Assembly (NCBI RefSeq): GCF_921292975.1
Contig: NZ_CAKLCM010000002.1
Span: 1,674,001-1,738,000 of the forward strand
From: Vibrio hippocampi
GTDB lineage: Bacteria; Pseudomonadota; Gammaproteobacteria; Enterobacterales; Vibrionaceae
Reading direction: 5' to 3'
DNA: 64,000 nucleotides
Positions within the stretch are counted from its first letter, which is position 1; every line of letters begins with the position of its first letter. The notes under the pieces are model-generated. The model did no database searches. It saw only the letters and a list, made by a program, of their open reading frames with translations, and was not told where the DNA came from. A program made the translations under genes and the position numbers. Shown in pieces: positions 38,772 to 48,512 of this stretch.

Positions 38772-40715
38772 CTATTGCTCATCCGTTACCGGATGCTGTA
38801 GAAACTCTTGTATTGTACCCAAATCTCGGGTTCTTGGGATCGGGGGTAAACTGGCCAAGAAAGTGGCGCCGTATTCTTTGGTCACTAATCTATTATCGCA
38901 AATAATCAGCGCACCACGGTCATTTTTATCGCGTATTAAACGTCCAACCCCTTGCTTGAGGGTAATCACGGCGTCTGGCACCTGCACCTCAGCAAAAGGT
39001 TCACCACCTTGAAGTCGGCAATCCTCGATTCGCGCCTTTAATAGTGGGTCATCGGGCGCGGTAAAGGGTAATTTATCAATAATAACACAGCTTAGCGTAT
39101 CTCCTCTAACATCGATGCCTTCCCAAAAGGCACCGGTTGCTACGAGTAACGCATTACCCAATTCCATAAATTCCGCTAAGGTTTTCTGCTTGCTGGTTTC
39201 ACCTTGTAGCAATACCGGCAGACTCAAGCGCTCTCTAAATCGCTCCCCCAGATCGCGCATCATTTGATGTGAAGTACAGAGGAAAAAACAGCGACCTTGG
39301 TTGTGTTCAATCACCGGCGCTAACATCTCCACTAACTTCGCCGCCATGCTTGGATGGTTTGGCTCCGGTAAATAACGGGGCACGCACATACGCGCTTGAT
39401 TGCCATAATCAAACGGACTTGGCAGAGAAAACTGCTGCGTAGGTGTCAATCCAAGACGCGAGGTAAAGTGTCCGAAGTCATTCGATACGGCGAGGGTTGC
39501 GGACGTAAAAATCCATGCGCCGCCTTTGGTTTCAACCTGTTCATGGAATTTATCCGCCACCGAAAGCGGTGTGATATGTAGGCTAAAGTGGCGGGGACTG
39601 GTGTCATACCAATACGAATAGCCAGTAATCGATGTATCACAGACGCGCTCCAAACGACCTTTGATTAACGTCGCTCGCTCAAAGGCGGTATCCAATAGTT
39701 GGCTGCGTCCAAGTGCCAGTTTCAACACCTCAATCACCAGATCAATCGCATCAAGCAATCGCTCCATCTGATGAGCAATACTGGTGGACGCAATAGCATC
39801 ACGCCAATTGCCCCGAAAGCCGGTGTCACCGAGGAGCAATCGGGTATCCATCGCGGCTTGGGAAAGCCGTTCGCCCGCTTTTTGCAATTGACGCATATCT
39901 TTAGCTTCAGTGCGATAGCCGATTTCAATGTCTTTGGCGAGATCTTGCATCTGACGACTCGAAATAGACTGTCCAAAATATTGGCTCGCAATATCTGGGA
40001 TCTGGTGCGCTTCGTCAAAAATAAACACTTCAGCCTCAGGGATAAGCTCACCAAAGCCCGTCTCTTTGATCGCTAAATCCGCCAAGAATAGGTGATGGTT
40101 GACCACCACCACATCGGAATCAAGGGCGCGCTTTCTCGCTTTATTGACAAAACAATCTTCGTAGCTCGGACACTCTTTCCCTAAACAATTGTCATTGGTT
40201 GAGGTAATGGTGGGAATAATGGGGCTGTCTTCGGCGATGGCATCACATTCGCCTAAATCACCAGATTTGGTTTCCGAAGACCAAGATCTGACTTTGACAA
40301 GTTGCGCCAATAAATCATTTTGCGTCTCGGTAGTGTGGCTCTCCACCATCTGACGACTTAATCGATCTAGACAGAGGTAGTTTGAGCGCCCTTTCAACAA
40401 GGATACCTGACCAAAATAACTGAGCGCTTCCACCATCAAGGGTAAATCGCGATGGAACAGTTGTTCCTGTAGGTTTTTAGAACCGGTGCTAATGATGGTT
40501 TTTTTACCGCTCAGCAGCGCTGGAATTAAGTACGCGAAAGTTTTACCAGTACCGGTACCCGCTTCAACCACCAGTTGGCTGTCGTTGTTAATGGCATTTT
40601 CTACCGCCGCCGCCATATCTAACTGAGGTTGTCGAGGTTGAAAGCCGGGGATGACTTGTCCGAGCGCCCCTTGTTCAGCAAACGCTTTTTTTATTGCATT
40701 AGAAGCCATTAGCAT
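38772..40715 (-). CDS. yoaA: DinG-family ATP-dependent DNA helicase YoaA
   Basis: This is an XPD-like 5'-3' DNA helicase with an iron-sulfur cluster, 647 residues. It has Walker A VEAGTGTGKTFAY near 51-63, cluster cysteines in NYLCLDR and NCLGKECPSYEDCF, the DEAH box VFIFDEAHQIP and motif VI QGVGRLIRDKNDRG. E. coli YoaA works with the polymerase III chi subunit in DNA repair. Its position just before tsaB (yeaZ) supports YoaA over DinG. Confidence 0.93.
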   Translation of the reverse strand: MLMASNAIKKAFAEQGALGQVIPGFQPRQPQLDMAAAVENAINNDSQLVVEAGTGTGKTFAYLIPALLSGKKTIISTGSKNLQEQLFHRDLPLMVEALSYFGQVSLLKGRSNYLCLDRLSRQMVESHTTETQNDLLAQLVKVRSWSSETKSGDLGECDAIAEDSPIIPTITSTNDNCLGKECPSYEDCFVNKARKRALDSDVVVVNHHLFLADLAIKETGFGELIPEAEVFIFDEAHQIPDIASQYFGQSISSRQMQDLAKDIEIGYRTEAKDMRQLQKAGERLSQAAMDTRLLLGDTGFRGNWRDAIASTSIAHQMERLLDAIDLVIEVLKLALGRSQLLDTAFERATLIKGRLERVCDTSITGYSYWYDTSPRHFSLHITPLSVADKFHEQVETKGGAWIFTSATLAVSNDFGHFTSRLGLTPTQQFSLPSPFDYGNQARMCVPRYLPEPNHPSMAAKLVEMLAPVIEHNQGRCFFLCTSHQMMRDLGERFRERLSLPVLLQGETSKQKTLAEFMELGNALLVATGAFWEGIDVRGDTLSCVIIDKLPFTAPDDPLLKARIEDCRLQGGEPFAEVQVPDAVITLKQGVGRLIRDKNDRGALIICDNRLVTKEYGATFLASLPPIPRTRDLGTIQEFLQHPVTDEQ

Positions 40716-40982
40716 CGTTCTGATTATTGGTGTCGGCGAAGTATACCTTAGTTTGGACTCGAATTAGATCATGGATTTGGCCCGAGGTGAGCTTGCCGGT
40801 CATTTTGCTACAAAATCACTTGAGTGAATAAATCCCTGTTTTAATCCCGCTTATTGTGTTGAAACATTAGCCAGAATAGATTAAAAAGAACAGTCAATAT
40901 TCATCGCCCCTTGCCATTCCTCTAATCAATATTCAAATCGTCAGGGTGATGATACTTTTTTATTTCACGGAAGCAGTCAATC

Positions 40983-41816
40983 ATGGAAAAGAAAACCTTG
41001 CTGACCCACTGCAGCGATGCGCCAGGTCTAATCTCAAAAATTACCAATATTTGTTATAAACATCAGCTCAATATCGTACACAACAATGAATTTGTGGATA
41101 ACGCCAGCGGCCACTTTTTTATGCGTACCGAGCTACAAGGTTACTTCAATGATGACACCTTACTCGCGGACTTAGACCAAGCGCTACCCGCAGGGACTAA
41201 GCGCAAACTTGTCAGTTCCGATCGTAAGCGCATTGTTATCTTAGTCACCAAAGAGGCGCACTGCCTGGGTGATATCCTAATGAAAAACTTCGATGGAAGC
41301 TTGGATGTCGAAATTGCTGCCGTTGTCGGCAATTACGATACCCTTAAAGATCTCACTGAAAAGTTTGGCATCCCTTATCACTGTGTCTCTCACGTCGACC
41401 TTAGCCGCGAACAACACGAAGCGAAAATGCTTGAAGTTATCGACCAGTATCAAGCTGACTATCTGGTATTAGCGAAATACATGCGAGTTCTTACACCGGG
41501 CTTTGTTGAAAAGTATCACCACAAAATCATCAACATCCACCACAGCTTCTTACCTGCTTTTATTGGCGCTAAGCCATACCAGCAAGCATTTGACCGTGGG
41601 GTGAAAATTATTGGCGCGACGGCGCACTTCGTTACCAATGATCTTGATGAAGGCCCCATCATCAAACAGGATGTGATTCCAGTTGACCATAACTTTAGCG
41701 CTCAAGATATGGCTCAGGCGGGTCGCGATGTTGAAAAAAACGTACTGTCAAAAGCGCTCAATAAAGTCGTCAATGACCACGTTTTCGTTTACGGTAACAA
41801 AACCGTTATTCTCTAA
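40983..41816 (+). CDS. purU: Formyltetrahydrofolate deformylase PurU
   Basis: PurU hydrolyses 10-formyl-THF to formate and THF, supplying formate to PurT and balancing the one-carbon pool. This 277-residue protein has an N-terminal ACT domain (LLTHCSDAPGLISKITNICY) and a formyltransferase domain with INIHHSFLPAF and GATAHFVTNDLDEGPII. It is monocistronic. No riboswitch was seen in the 267 bases before it. Confidence 0.96.
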   Translation: MEKKTLLTHCSDAPGLISKITNICYKHQLNIVHNNEFVDNASGHFFMRTELQGYFNDDTLLADLDQALPAGTKRKLVSSDRKRIVILVTKEAHCLGDILMKNFDGSLDVEIAAVVGNYDTLKDLTEKFGIPYHCVSHVDLSREQHEAKMLEVIDQYQADYLVLAKYMRVLTPGFVEKYHHKIINIHHSFLPAFIGAKPYQQAFDRGVKIIGATAHFVTNDLDEGPIIKQDVIPVDHNFSAQDMAQAGRDVEKNVLSKALNKVVNDHVFVYGNKTVIL

Positions 41817-42448
41817 ATATTCGGTAGATCCTACTCTTCGATAGATTCTGATCGTCAATAGATGCTGATAGTTGATAGTTGATAGATGCAAATAGTTGAT
41901 AGATACGAATAGTCGATAGGAAACTGCCCCTTAACACGGGGCAATTTCCTCTGCAAACATGCAAGTCATAGGTTAGCTTTTAACCCTCACCGACTACAAT
42001 ACTGGATCATTATGTATTGGCTTATGTTCAACATATTGTCACACCGCCATTTCTCATTCGTTGTGTTTTTATCGCTTTCTTCACTGTCATCGCTCCAAGC
42101 ACTGTGCCCGCATAAATCCAGATGCTTATCGGCTAAAAAGTGCTGCCATTAAGTTAATGCCCTCTCTAAACTAATGGCTATAATCTTGTTATTGTTACAA
42201 AATTGTTCCTATAAGCCATTTTTACTACGTCTTAAAAGTGTCATATTACAATACTCTATAAAAACGCCACTTCTCCACTTAATCACGATAAAATTTCGCC
42301 AATTGCCAGACAAATGCAACATAATATTTGGTTCCATTTAACTCATTTGTATTAGTACCAAGCTGATCTTATCGGCGATCTGCTTGATCCTTAGCCATCT
42401 TACTGCTAGGGTATTGTATGATTAAAACGTGACCACAAGGAGTGTGCT
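41817..42448. repeat. Intergenic region with degenerate GATAG tandem repeats
   Basis: From about 41836 to 41921 there is a degenerate tandem array built of GATAGTTGATAGAT-like units (three to four copies of about 17-24 bases). A hairpin TGCCCC/GGGGCA at 41925-41943, followed by AATTTCC, may end purU transcription. From 41950 to 42448 the sequence is A/T-rich and holds no ORF or RNA I can support. Confidence 0.6.
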
Positions 42449-42691
42449 TTGCCGGATATTCAAGTGAGTCGTTGGCGGGTTGAATCCTGCCCCGATGCTC
42501 TAGTCCATAAGATCACCTCAGCAGTAGCTTATAAAGAAATGAAAGGCGATATCTCAGACTTTGAGCTTTGTCAGATCTTTGGCGAAACGGTTTGGAAAAG
42601 TGGCGATAGCTATCATACCCACTCAGTCTCCCTCTCAATAGACGAAGTGCAACGATGCTGCCGAGTAACACCTAGATATGCAATGAAGTAA
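42449..42691 (+). CDS. Small hypothetical protein
   Basis: This 80-residue protein starts with TTG at 42449 after a strong AAGGAG; no ATG fits. It is soluble and shows no known motif, though it has four cysteines (ESCPDA, ELCQIF, QRCCRV) and a histidine pair (SYHTHSV). The last part VSLSIDEVQRCCRV looks amphipathic. It is monocistronic and ends at a good terminator shared with pgpA. Real because of the ribosome site and clean ORF, but function is unknown. Confidence 0.6.
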   Translation: MPDIQVSRWRVESCPDALVHKITSAVAYKEMKGDISDFELCQIFGETVWKSGDSYHTHSVSLSIDEVQRCCRVTPRYAMK

Positions 42692-42700
42692 CGTTAATCA

Positions 42701-42736
42701 AAAAAAGGTCTACTGTTTATCCAGTAGACCTTTTCG
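42701..42736. terminator. Bidirectional terminator between the 80-residue ORF and pgpA
   Basis: AAAAGGTCTACTG and CAGTAGACCTTTT form a 13-base stem with a short loop between convergent genes. Confidence 0.9.
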
Positions 42737-42787
42737 TTAAATCCCTTTGAGCAAGTCGTATACTTACCCTGATTAGCTATTGGGTGA

Positions 42788-43300
42788 TTAGCTAGTAGGT
42801 AACCAACCCGCATAGCAAGCAACAAAATACAGCGCAATCGCCGCCATCACACCCGCAACAATATCATCGACCATAATACCCAAGCCACCATGAACCCGTT
42901 TGTCCAACCAGCCAATCGGCCAAGGTTTCACCATATCGAAAAAGCGAAACAGGACAAAACCGGTCGCTAACCATTTCCAATCATAGGCAGAAATTCCCAG
43001 TAACGGCACCACGCCCATGGTGATCCAAAAGCCAGCAAACTCGTCCCAAACAATCGAGCCGTGATCATGAACGCCCATATCATCAGACGTCACTTGGCAA
43101 ATCTTGATACCGACAATACAACTTGCTACCACCGCCACACAATAAAGCCAGAAAGGTAACTGTATCAATAACAGATAAAATGGGATTGCCGCCAGAGTTC
43201 CCATTGTGCCGGGAACGACTGGTGATAGACCGCTACCAAACCCGGTAGCCAGAAGATGCCACGGGTTTTTGAGAGAAATAAGCGTTAATGGGTTCGTCAT
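42788..43300 (-). CDS. pgpA: Phosphatidylglycerophosphatase A
   Basis: PgpA dephosphorylates phosphatidylglycerophosphate in the inner membrane. This 170-residue protein has the N-terminal motif GFGSGLSPVVPGTMGTLAAIP, the acidic motif DDMGVHDHGSIVWDEFAG and several hydrophobic segments. Its start overlaps the thiL stop by four bases (ATGA), so it is translationally coupled with thiL, as usual. Confidence 0.95.
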   Translation of the reverse strand: MTNPLTLISLKNPWHLLATGFGSGLSPVVPGTMGTLAAIPFYLLLIQLPFWLYCVAVVASCIVGIKICQVTSDDMGVHDHGSIVWDEFAGFWITMGVVPLLGISAYDWKWLATGFVLFRFFDMVKPWPIGWLDKRVHGGLGIMVDDIVAGVMAAIALYFVACYAGWLPTS

Positions 43301-44307
43301 GAGTTCGCCTTAAAGTGGTCGAAACCGTCCAGTTGCCACTGAATAGGTTGTTGTTGAGTAGATTGTTGTTGAATAGACTGTTGAGTGGGTTGTTGCTGAT
43401 AAAGATGAATCTCACCACGCTCTGTGATTTCACCAATACAAGTAAAAGGGGTGTCCGCTAATAGGCTTCGGATCTGTTGGGCATGCTGCTTGGGGGCAGT
43501 GAAACACAACTCGTACTCTTCACCACTGGTCAATGCGTAGCGGTAGCACGCTTCCTCGCTTGCGAGAAACTGTTTAAGCTCTTGAGACACCGGCAGTTGG
43601 TCGACATAAAGATCGGCTCCAACATTTGAACGTTTCAAAATATGACCTAAATCCGCCACCAAACCATCTGAAATATCAATCGCCGCTGAGGCTAATCCCC
43701 TAAGTTGCAGCCCCGCCGCTACCCTTGGCGATGACAGAAAATGGCGCTCCAATAAGGTGTTATTCAACGCTTTGTTGGAGTGTTGGTGAGTTTCCAGAAT
43801 CACATCTAAGCCCGCTTTCGCATCGCCCAAATGACCCGTAACATACACCAGATCGCCCACCTTAGCACCAGAGCGAGTCATCGCTTCACCCGCTGGAACC
43901 AAGCCTTGAACCGTTAATGTAATAACGAGAGGACCTTTGGTGGTATCGCCACCAATCAACTGAATACCGTAGTAGTCGGCAAGATTGAAAAAGGCGTCAC
44001 AAAAGGCTTTCAGCCAATCATGGTCGACCTCTGGTAGAGAGATTCCCATAGAAACCCAAGCGGGTTGCGCGCCCATGGCGGCGAGATCAGAGATATTCGA
44101 CGCTAACGCTTTATGCGCAATCATCGCCGGGTCGGCATTATGGAGAAAGTGGGTGCCCGCTACCAAAGTATCGGTACTGATAGCGACTTGCTGCCCCGCA
44201 GGAACTTGAACCACCGCGCAATCGTCTCCCTGTGCAAGAATCACATCGGGTCGACAAGCTTGTTGGTGGGCAAAATATTGATCGATTAAACTAAATTCAC
44301 CAGACAT
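43297..44307 (-). CDS. thiL: Thiamine-monophosphate kinase
   Basis: ThiL phosphorylates thiamine monophosphate to the active pyrophosphate. This 336-residue protein begins MSGEFSLIDQYFA and carries the metal/ATP motifs LAQGDDCAVV, STDTLVAGTHF, NISDLAAMGA, LIGGDTTKG and AIDISDGLVADLGHIL. The C-terminal tail (about 310-336) is an unusual glutamine-rich run of repeated QQ-(P/S)-(T/I)-Q units, probably from local tandem repetition (see 43330-43395). A terminator-like hairpin lies between nusB and thiL. Confidence 0.96.
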   Translation of the reverse strand: MSGEFSLIDQYFAHQQACRPDVILAQGDDCAVVQVPAGQQVAISTDTLVAGTHFLHNADPAMIAHKALASNISDLAAMGAQPAWVSMGISLPEVDHDWLKAFCDAFFNLADYYGIQLIGGDTTKGPLVITLTVQGLVPAGEAMTRSGAKVGDLVYVTGHLGDAKAGLDVILETHQHSNKALNNTLLERHFLSSPRVAAGLQLRGLASAAIDISDGLVADLGHILKRSNVGADLYVDQLPVSQELKQFLASEEACYRYALTSGEEYELCFTAPKQHAQQIRSLLADTPFTCIGEITERGEIHLYQQQPTQQSIQQQSTQQQPIQWQLDGFDHFKANS

Positions 44308-44347
44308 CTTAAAGACTTTGGCTTAAAAAGGTGTCACAGAGTATATA

Positions 44348-44378
44348 GAAAAGGCCAGCATGATGCTGACCTTTTTTA
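44348..44378 (-). terminator. Terminator or attenuator between nusB and thiL
   Basis: On the minus strand AAAGGTCAGCAT and ATGCTGGCCTTTT form a stem with one G-T pair, followed by TTTTC. It may reduce thiL-pgpA expression relative to rib genes. Confidence 0.75.
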
Positions 44379-44400
44379 ACAATGAAACTTGGATTTGTTA

Positions 44401-44868
44401 TTACTTTTTACGTACGTGTGGCGCGGCTTTATCAAGTACACCGTTCACAAACTTATGACTATCTTCCGCTGCGAATGATTTAGCGAGTTCAATCGCTTCG
44501 TTAATCACCACTTTGTAAGGTACGTCTTCACGACGTGTCATTTCGTACATCGCTAGGCGCAGTAAAGCCAGTTCCATCATATCTAGGTCTTGCATAGGGC
44601 GAGACACATATGGACGTAGCTTGCTGTCTAGTTCTGTGTGATTCAACACAACACCCGTCAGTAGATCACGGAAATATACAACGTCAGTTTCTGGTGCAGT
44701 TAGCGCTGGCTCTGCTGCATGATGCTCTTCTTCATCATACTTGCCGCCTGATAAAAACTGTTCTTCAACAGTCGCGACATTTTCTTTGGTAATTTGCCAA
44801 GAATAGATAGCTTGCAAAGCAAATTGACGTGCATTACGACGTGCGGCTGGTTTCACACTGGCCCCCAT
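44401..44868 (-). CDS. nusB: Transcription antitermination protein NusB
   Basis: NusB, with NusE (S10), binds boxA RNA to allow rRNA antitermination. This 155-residue all-helical protein begins with [22 protein letters not shown] and includes [10 protein letters not shown] and [30 protein letters not shown]. Its start overlaps the ribH stop by one base (TAATG), indicating coupling. Position after ribH is the conserved gammaproteobacterial order. Confidence 0.97.
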   Translation of the reverse strand: MGASVKPAARRNARQFALQAIYSWQITKENVATVEEQFLSGGKYDEEEHHAAEPALTAPETDVVYFRDLLTGVVLNHTELDSKLRPYVSRPMQDLDMMELALLRLAMYEMTRREDVPYKVVINEAIELAKSFAAEDSHKFVNGVLDKAAPHVRKK

Positions 44869-45338
44869 TAGGAATCGATTTCAGAAAGAACGTTGATCAT
44901 TTCAAGCGCGCTCAGTGCAGCCTCTGCACCTTTATTACCAGCCTTGGTTCCGGCACGCTCAATAGCTTGATCTATGGTATCAACAGTCAATACACCAAAG
45001 GCTACTGGTAGGCTATATTCCAGAGACACTTGTGCAAGACCTTTATTACACTCACTACAAACATAGTCGAAATGTGGCGTACCGCCACGAATGACTGTAC
45101 CCAGAGATACAATGGCGTCGAACTTGCCGGTTTTTGCTACACGTTGAGCAACAAGCGGTAATTCAACGGCACCAGGGCAACGTACAACCGTAATGTTGTC
45201 TTCGCTTACTTGGCCGTGGCGTTTCAAAGTATCGATAGCACCAGAGAGTAAACTCTCGTTGATGAAGCTATTGAAACGGGAAATAACAATAGCAATTTTT
45301 GCGTTTGGTGCTGGGAAGCCACCCTCGATAACTTTCAT
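44868..45338 (-). CDS. ribH: 6,7-dimethyl-8-ribityllumazine synthase
   Basis: This enzyme condenses the ribityl pyrimidine and dihydroxybutanone phosphate into the riboflavin precursor lumazine. The 156-residue protein shows [32 protein letters not shown] and [13 protein letters not shown], all substrate-binding stretches. The gene lies between ribBA and nusB, 205 bases after ribBA with a weak hairpin at about 45507-45531 (GGCGC/GCGCC) in the gap. Confidence 0.97.
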   Translation of the reverse strand: MKVIEGGFPAPNAKIAIVISRFNSFINESLLSGAIDTLKRHGQVSEDNITVVRCPGAVELPLVAQRVAKTGKFDAIVSLGTVIRGGTPHFDYVCSECNKGLAQVSLEYSLPVAFGVLTVDTIDQAIERAGTKAGNKGAEAALSALEMINVLSEIDS

Positions 45339-45543
45339 ATCCTATCCTTTTAAACTATGTTCATCGCGCGTGAATCGCCGGATTCTAGCACAAGTCAATT
45401 ATTAATATCTAGCGTTAACTGACGCCAAAGCCCAGTAATTCCAATTGTCCTGCCCGTTAGCGAATTTCCGACTGACAAGACTGACTCTATCGAATTTTGG
45501 AAAACTAGGCGCCCTAGAAACCGAGCGCCTTAATATGGGAATC

Positions 45544-46653
45544 TTATTGAGTCACATACTCAGTCACAGTCAAACCAAAGCCACCTAACGCGTGGTATTT
45601 TTTATCTGCTGAAGAGAGTAGGCGCATTTCACAAATGCCCAGATCCGCAAGAATTTGAGAACCAACACCGACGCGACGAGAAGTCCCTTGTTTCTTTGCC
45701 ATTGTCGGTGCTTGACCCTTGTCTTGCTGCTCAAACATCTTGATCTTGTGAACAAGAAGGTCGGTCGACTCCTCATTACCTAAGATGACCAATACACCGC
45801 CCTCTTGAGCGATACGGCTCATGGCTTTTTCTAGTGACCAGCTACGATCAGAACTGCGATTAGAGTGCAGAATATCGGTAAATGTATCTTGCAAGTGAAC
45901 GCGTACTAACGGCGTTCCCTTTGATAAATCGCCACTGCACAGCGCATGGTGAATTTGGTTATCGATCGTGTCACGGAAAGTCACCAGCTCAAAATCACCA
46001 AATTCTGTGGGTAGATGACAGGCCGCCACGCGCTCAATCGTGGTTTCTGTATTATTTCGGTATTCAATAAGATCGGCAATGGTGCCTAGCTTGATGCCGT
46101 GCTTTTCTGCAAAAATTTCCAGATCAGGACGGCGTGCCATGGTGCCGTCATCATTCAAAATTTCGACAATCACCGACGCTGGCTCAAGACCAGCGAGTTT
46201 TGCCAGATCACAACCAGCTTCGGTGTGACCTGCGCGAGTTAATACACCACCATCTTGCGCAGCCAACGGGAAGATATGACCCGGTTGTACCAAATCCACT
46301 GCTTTCGCATCTTTCGCGACCGCAGCTTGAACCGTACGAGCACGATCCGCCGCAGAAATACCGGTGGTCACACCTTCCGCCGCTTCAATTGAGACAGTGA
46401 AATTGGTCGTGTACTGGGCATTGTTATCTTGCACCATAGGCGGCAAACCCAAAGAAACACAACGTTCTTTAGTCATGGTCAAGCAGATAAGACCGCGGCC
46501 ATACGTCGCCATAAAGTTGATCGCTTCTGGCGTCACATGCTCAGCAGCCATAATAAGATCGCCTTCGTTTTCACGATCTTCGTCATCCATCAGAATGACC
46601 ATTTTTCCTAGTCGAATATCTTCGATAATTTCTTGAGGCGTACTAATTGGCAT
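45544..46653 (-). CDS. ribB: 3,4-dihydroxy-2-butanone-4-phosphate synthase with degenerate GTP cyclohydrolase II domain
   Basis: The N-terminal domain (1-200) is an intact dihydroxybutanone phosphate synthase: [43 protein letters not shown]. The C-terminal domain (about 208-369) follows the RibA fold, but the zinc and catalytic motif normally of the form H.ECLTGD..GS.RCDCG.QL is replaced by [20 protein letters not shown]; all three zinc cysteines are missing. It is thus usually labelled RibBA, but should be a RibBX type without GTP cyclohydrolase activity, and a separate ribA is expected elsewhere. Confidence 0.92.
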   Translation of the reverse strand: MPISTPQEIIEDIRLGKMVILMDDEDRENEGDLIMAAEHVTPEAINFMATYGRGLICLTMTKERCVSLGLPPMVQDNNAQYTTNFTVSIEAAEGVTTGISAADRARTVQAAVAKDAKAVDLVQPGHIFPLAAQDGGVLTRAGHTEAGCDLAKLAGLEPASVIVEILNDDGTMARRPDLEIFAEKHGIKLGTIADLIEYRNNTETTIERVAACHLPTEFGDFELVTFRDTIDNQIHHALCSGDLSKGTPLVRVHLQDTFTDILHSNRSSDRSWSLEKAMSRIAQEGGVLVILGNEESTDLLVHKIKMFEQQDKGQAPTMAKKQGTSRRVGVGSQILADLGICEMRLLSSADKKYHALGGFGLTVTEYVTQ

Positions 46654-46702
46654 AACGTGTTCCTATTATTCTGTACTTATTATCAACAAATCGCGCTTGC
46701 GC

Positions 46703-47362
46703 TTACGCAAAGCCGTTTTGTTGTAGAAATTCCATAGTTAAGCGAGACTCTGCGGTTTGACTCGATTCAGCCTGACTTTGCAGCAAGCGTTCCATATAAC
46801 GAGCAAGCACATCGACCTCAAGATTCACCTTGCGACCGACTTGGAACTGGTCAATGGTGGTTTCTTCCGTGGTGTGAGGAACGATGGTCAGTTTAAACGC
46901 ATTTTTTCTTAACGCATTGATGGTAAGACTAATACCATCTACCGTGATGGATCCTTTTTCAGCCACATATTTGCTGATTTCTTCTGGCATTTGCACCCAA
47001 AACTCAATGGCGCGACCAAGATGCTGTCGTTCAATAATTTCACCCACACCATCAACGTGACCAGAAACGATGTGACCACCAAAACGTGTAGTCGGTAACA
47101 TCGCCTTTTCAAGATTTACCTTGTCGCCCACTTTATACTGGGCGAAGCCGGTTTTATTTAGGGTTTCAACCGAAAGATCGGCGGTGTAAGTCGTATCGGT
47201 GAACGAAGTCACTGTTAGACAAACGCCGTTAGTGGCAATACTGTCGCCCAAATTGACATCACTCATATCGAGTTTACCCGCTTCGACTTGAATACTAATG
47301 TCGTCACCTGTAGGGATGATGGCTTTGAGGGTGCCAACTGCTTCAATAATTCCTGTAAACAT
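46703..47362 (-). CDS. ribE: Riboflavin synthase alpha subunit
   Basis: Riboflavin synthase dismutates two lumazines to riboflavin. The ATG at 47362 (MFTGIIEAVGTLKAII) is the standard start; the reading to 47431 overlaps ribD. The 219 residues form two lumazine-binding repeats: SIATNGVCLTVTSF in the first and GSITVDGISLTINAL in the second. It lies ten bases after ribD and 49 bases before ribBX. Confidence 0.97.
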   Translation of the reverse strand: MFTGIIEAVGTLKAIIPTGDDISIQVEAGKLDMSDVNLGDSIATNGVCLTVTSFTDTTYTADLSVETLNKTGFAQYKVGDKVNLEKAMLPTTRFGGHIVSGHVDGVGEIIERQHLGRAIEFWVQMPEEISKYVAEKGSITVDGISLTINALRKNAFKLTIVPHTTEETTIDQFQVGRKVNLEVDVLARYMERLLQSQAESSQTAESRLTMEFLQQNGFA

Positions 47363-47372
47363 CGTGCTCTTT

Positions 47373-48473
47373 CTACTTATAAACCGGTCTGGCAATAATA
47401 CGAATATCTTGCCCAACCAAACGAATATCATCTATCTCTAAGTCAATAACATCCTGCATCGATGTCAAACCCAAAGCGCCAATTAAACCTCGCCCATCGG
47501 CTCCCATTAGCTTAGGTGCTAAATAGATAATCAGCTCGTCGACTAATTGCTGTTTGATCATCGAACTGGCTAACGTCGCACCAGCTTCAACCCAAACATG
47601 ATTGACTTGATGCTCATCCGCTAGCGTCTTTAATGTCCAATTCAGATCCACTTTGCCTTCACATATCGGCGCGTTGATCTCGCCCTGAGAAGGAGAGATA
47701 TGAATAATCTCGCCTCCGGCTTGATAAAGTTTCAGCAAAGGCGTTAATCGTGAGTGAGTATCAAGAATAGCGCGTTTGGGCTGTCTAAGCTGTGGTTCGC
47801 TCAAGACTGAAGTGACCGAGTTGGGCAGTTCGCTCCATCGCACATTCAATGATGCGTCATCCTCAATCACCGTTTGACTGGTGGAGAGAATGGCACTGGC
47901 CTGGGCGCGAAATAACTGCACATCACGCCTCGCTTCAGGTCCGGTAATCCACTGACTTTGTCCATTGGCTAGCGCCGTTTGACCATCAAGACTGGCCGCC
48001 ATTTTAAGCTGAACAAAAGGCATCTTGGTTTCCATTTTTTTAAGGAAACCTCGATTGAGTTTGCGCGCTTCGTCTTCAAGCAAACCGACTGAAACTTCAA
48101 TGCCGGCTTGTCGCAGTAGCTCAAAGCCCTGTCCAGCGACTTGAGGATTAGGATCACTCATCGCACAGACGACTTTCTTGATGCCGGCATCAATTAAGCC
48201 TTTGGCGCAAGGCGGCGTTCGACCATAGTGAGAGCAGGGTTCTAAAGTGACATATGCGGTCGCACCCTGCGCTAAACTCCCCGCCATAGCGAGAGCATGA
48301 ACTTCAGCATGCGGTTCACCCGCTTTAAAATGATAGCCCTCGCCCACGACCTCACCTTCTTTGGTGATGACGCAGCCGACATTAGGGTTTGGGGTAGTGG
48401 TAAAACGTCCGCGATAAGCCAGCTTAATAGCGCGGCTCATCATCTGATAATCTTGCGGGCTAAATTGTGTCAT
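47373..48473 (-). CDS. ribD: Riboflavin biosynthesis deaminase/reductase RibD
   Basis: RibD deaminates and then reduces the pyrimidine intermediate. This 366-residue protein has the deaminase zinc site HAEVHALAMAG and LEPCSHYGRTPPCAKGLI in the first 145 residues and the reductase domain after that (LKMAASLDGQTALANGQSQWITG, DELIIYLAPKLMG). It follows nrdR by 39 bases, probably in the same operon. No FMN riboswitch was seen upstream. Confidence 0.96.
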   Translation of the reverse strand: MTQFSPQDYQMMSRAIKLAYRGRFTTTPNPNVGCVITKEGEVVGEGYHFKAGEPHAEVHALAMAGSLAQGATAYVTLEPCSHYGRTPPCAKGLIDAGIKKVVCAMSDPNPQVAGQGFELLRQAGIEVSVGLLEDEARKLNRGFLKKMETKMPFVQLKMAASLDGQTALANGQSQWITGPEARRDVQLFRAQASAILSTSQTVIEDDASLNVRWSELPNSVTSVLSEPQLRQPKRAILDTHSRLTPLLKLYQAGGEIIHISPSQGEINAPICEGKVDLNWTLKTLADEHQVNHVWVEAGATLASSMIKQQLVDELIIYLAPKLMGADGRGLIGALGLTSMQDVIDLEIDDIRLVGQDIRIIARPVYK

Positions 48474-48512
48474 TCCCTTTACCTATTAGCGTTGCTAGAT
48501 TTGAGTCTAAGA

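Noticed and set aside
45339-48512. FMN riboswitch within or before the rib genes
   Set aside because: No RFN-type conserved blocks were seen in the short gaps; the genes appear to be driven from upstream of nrdR.
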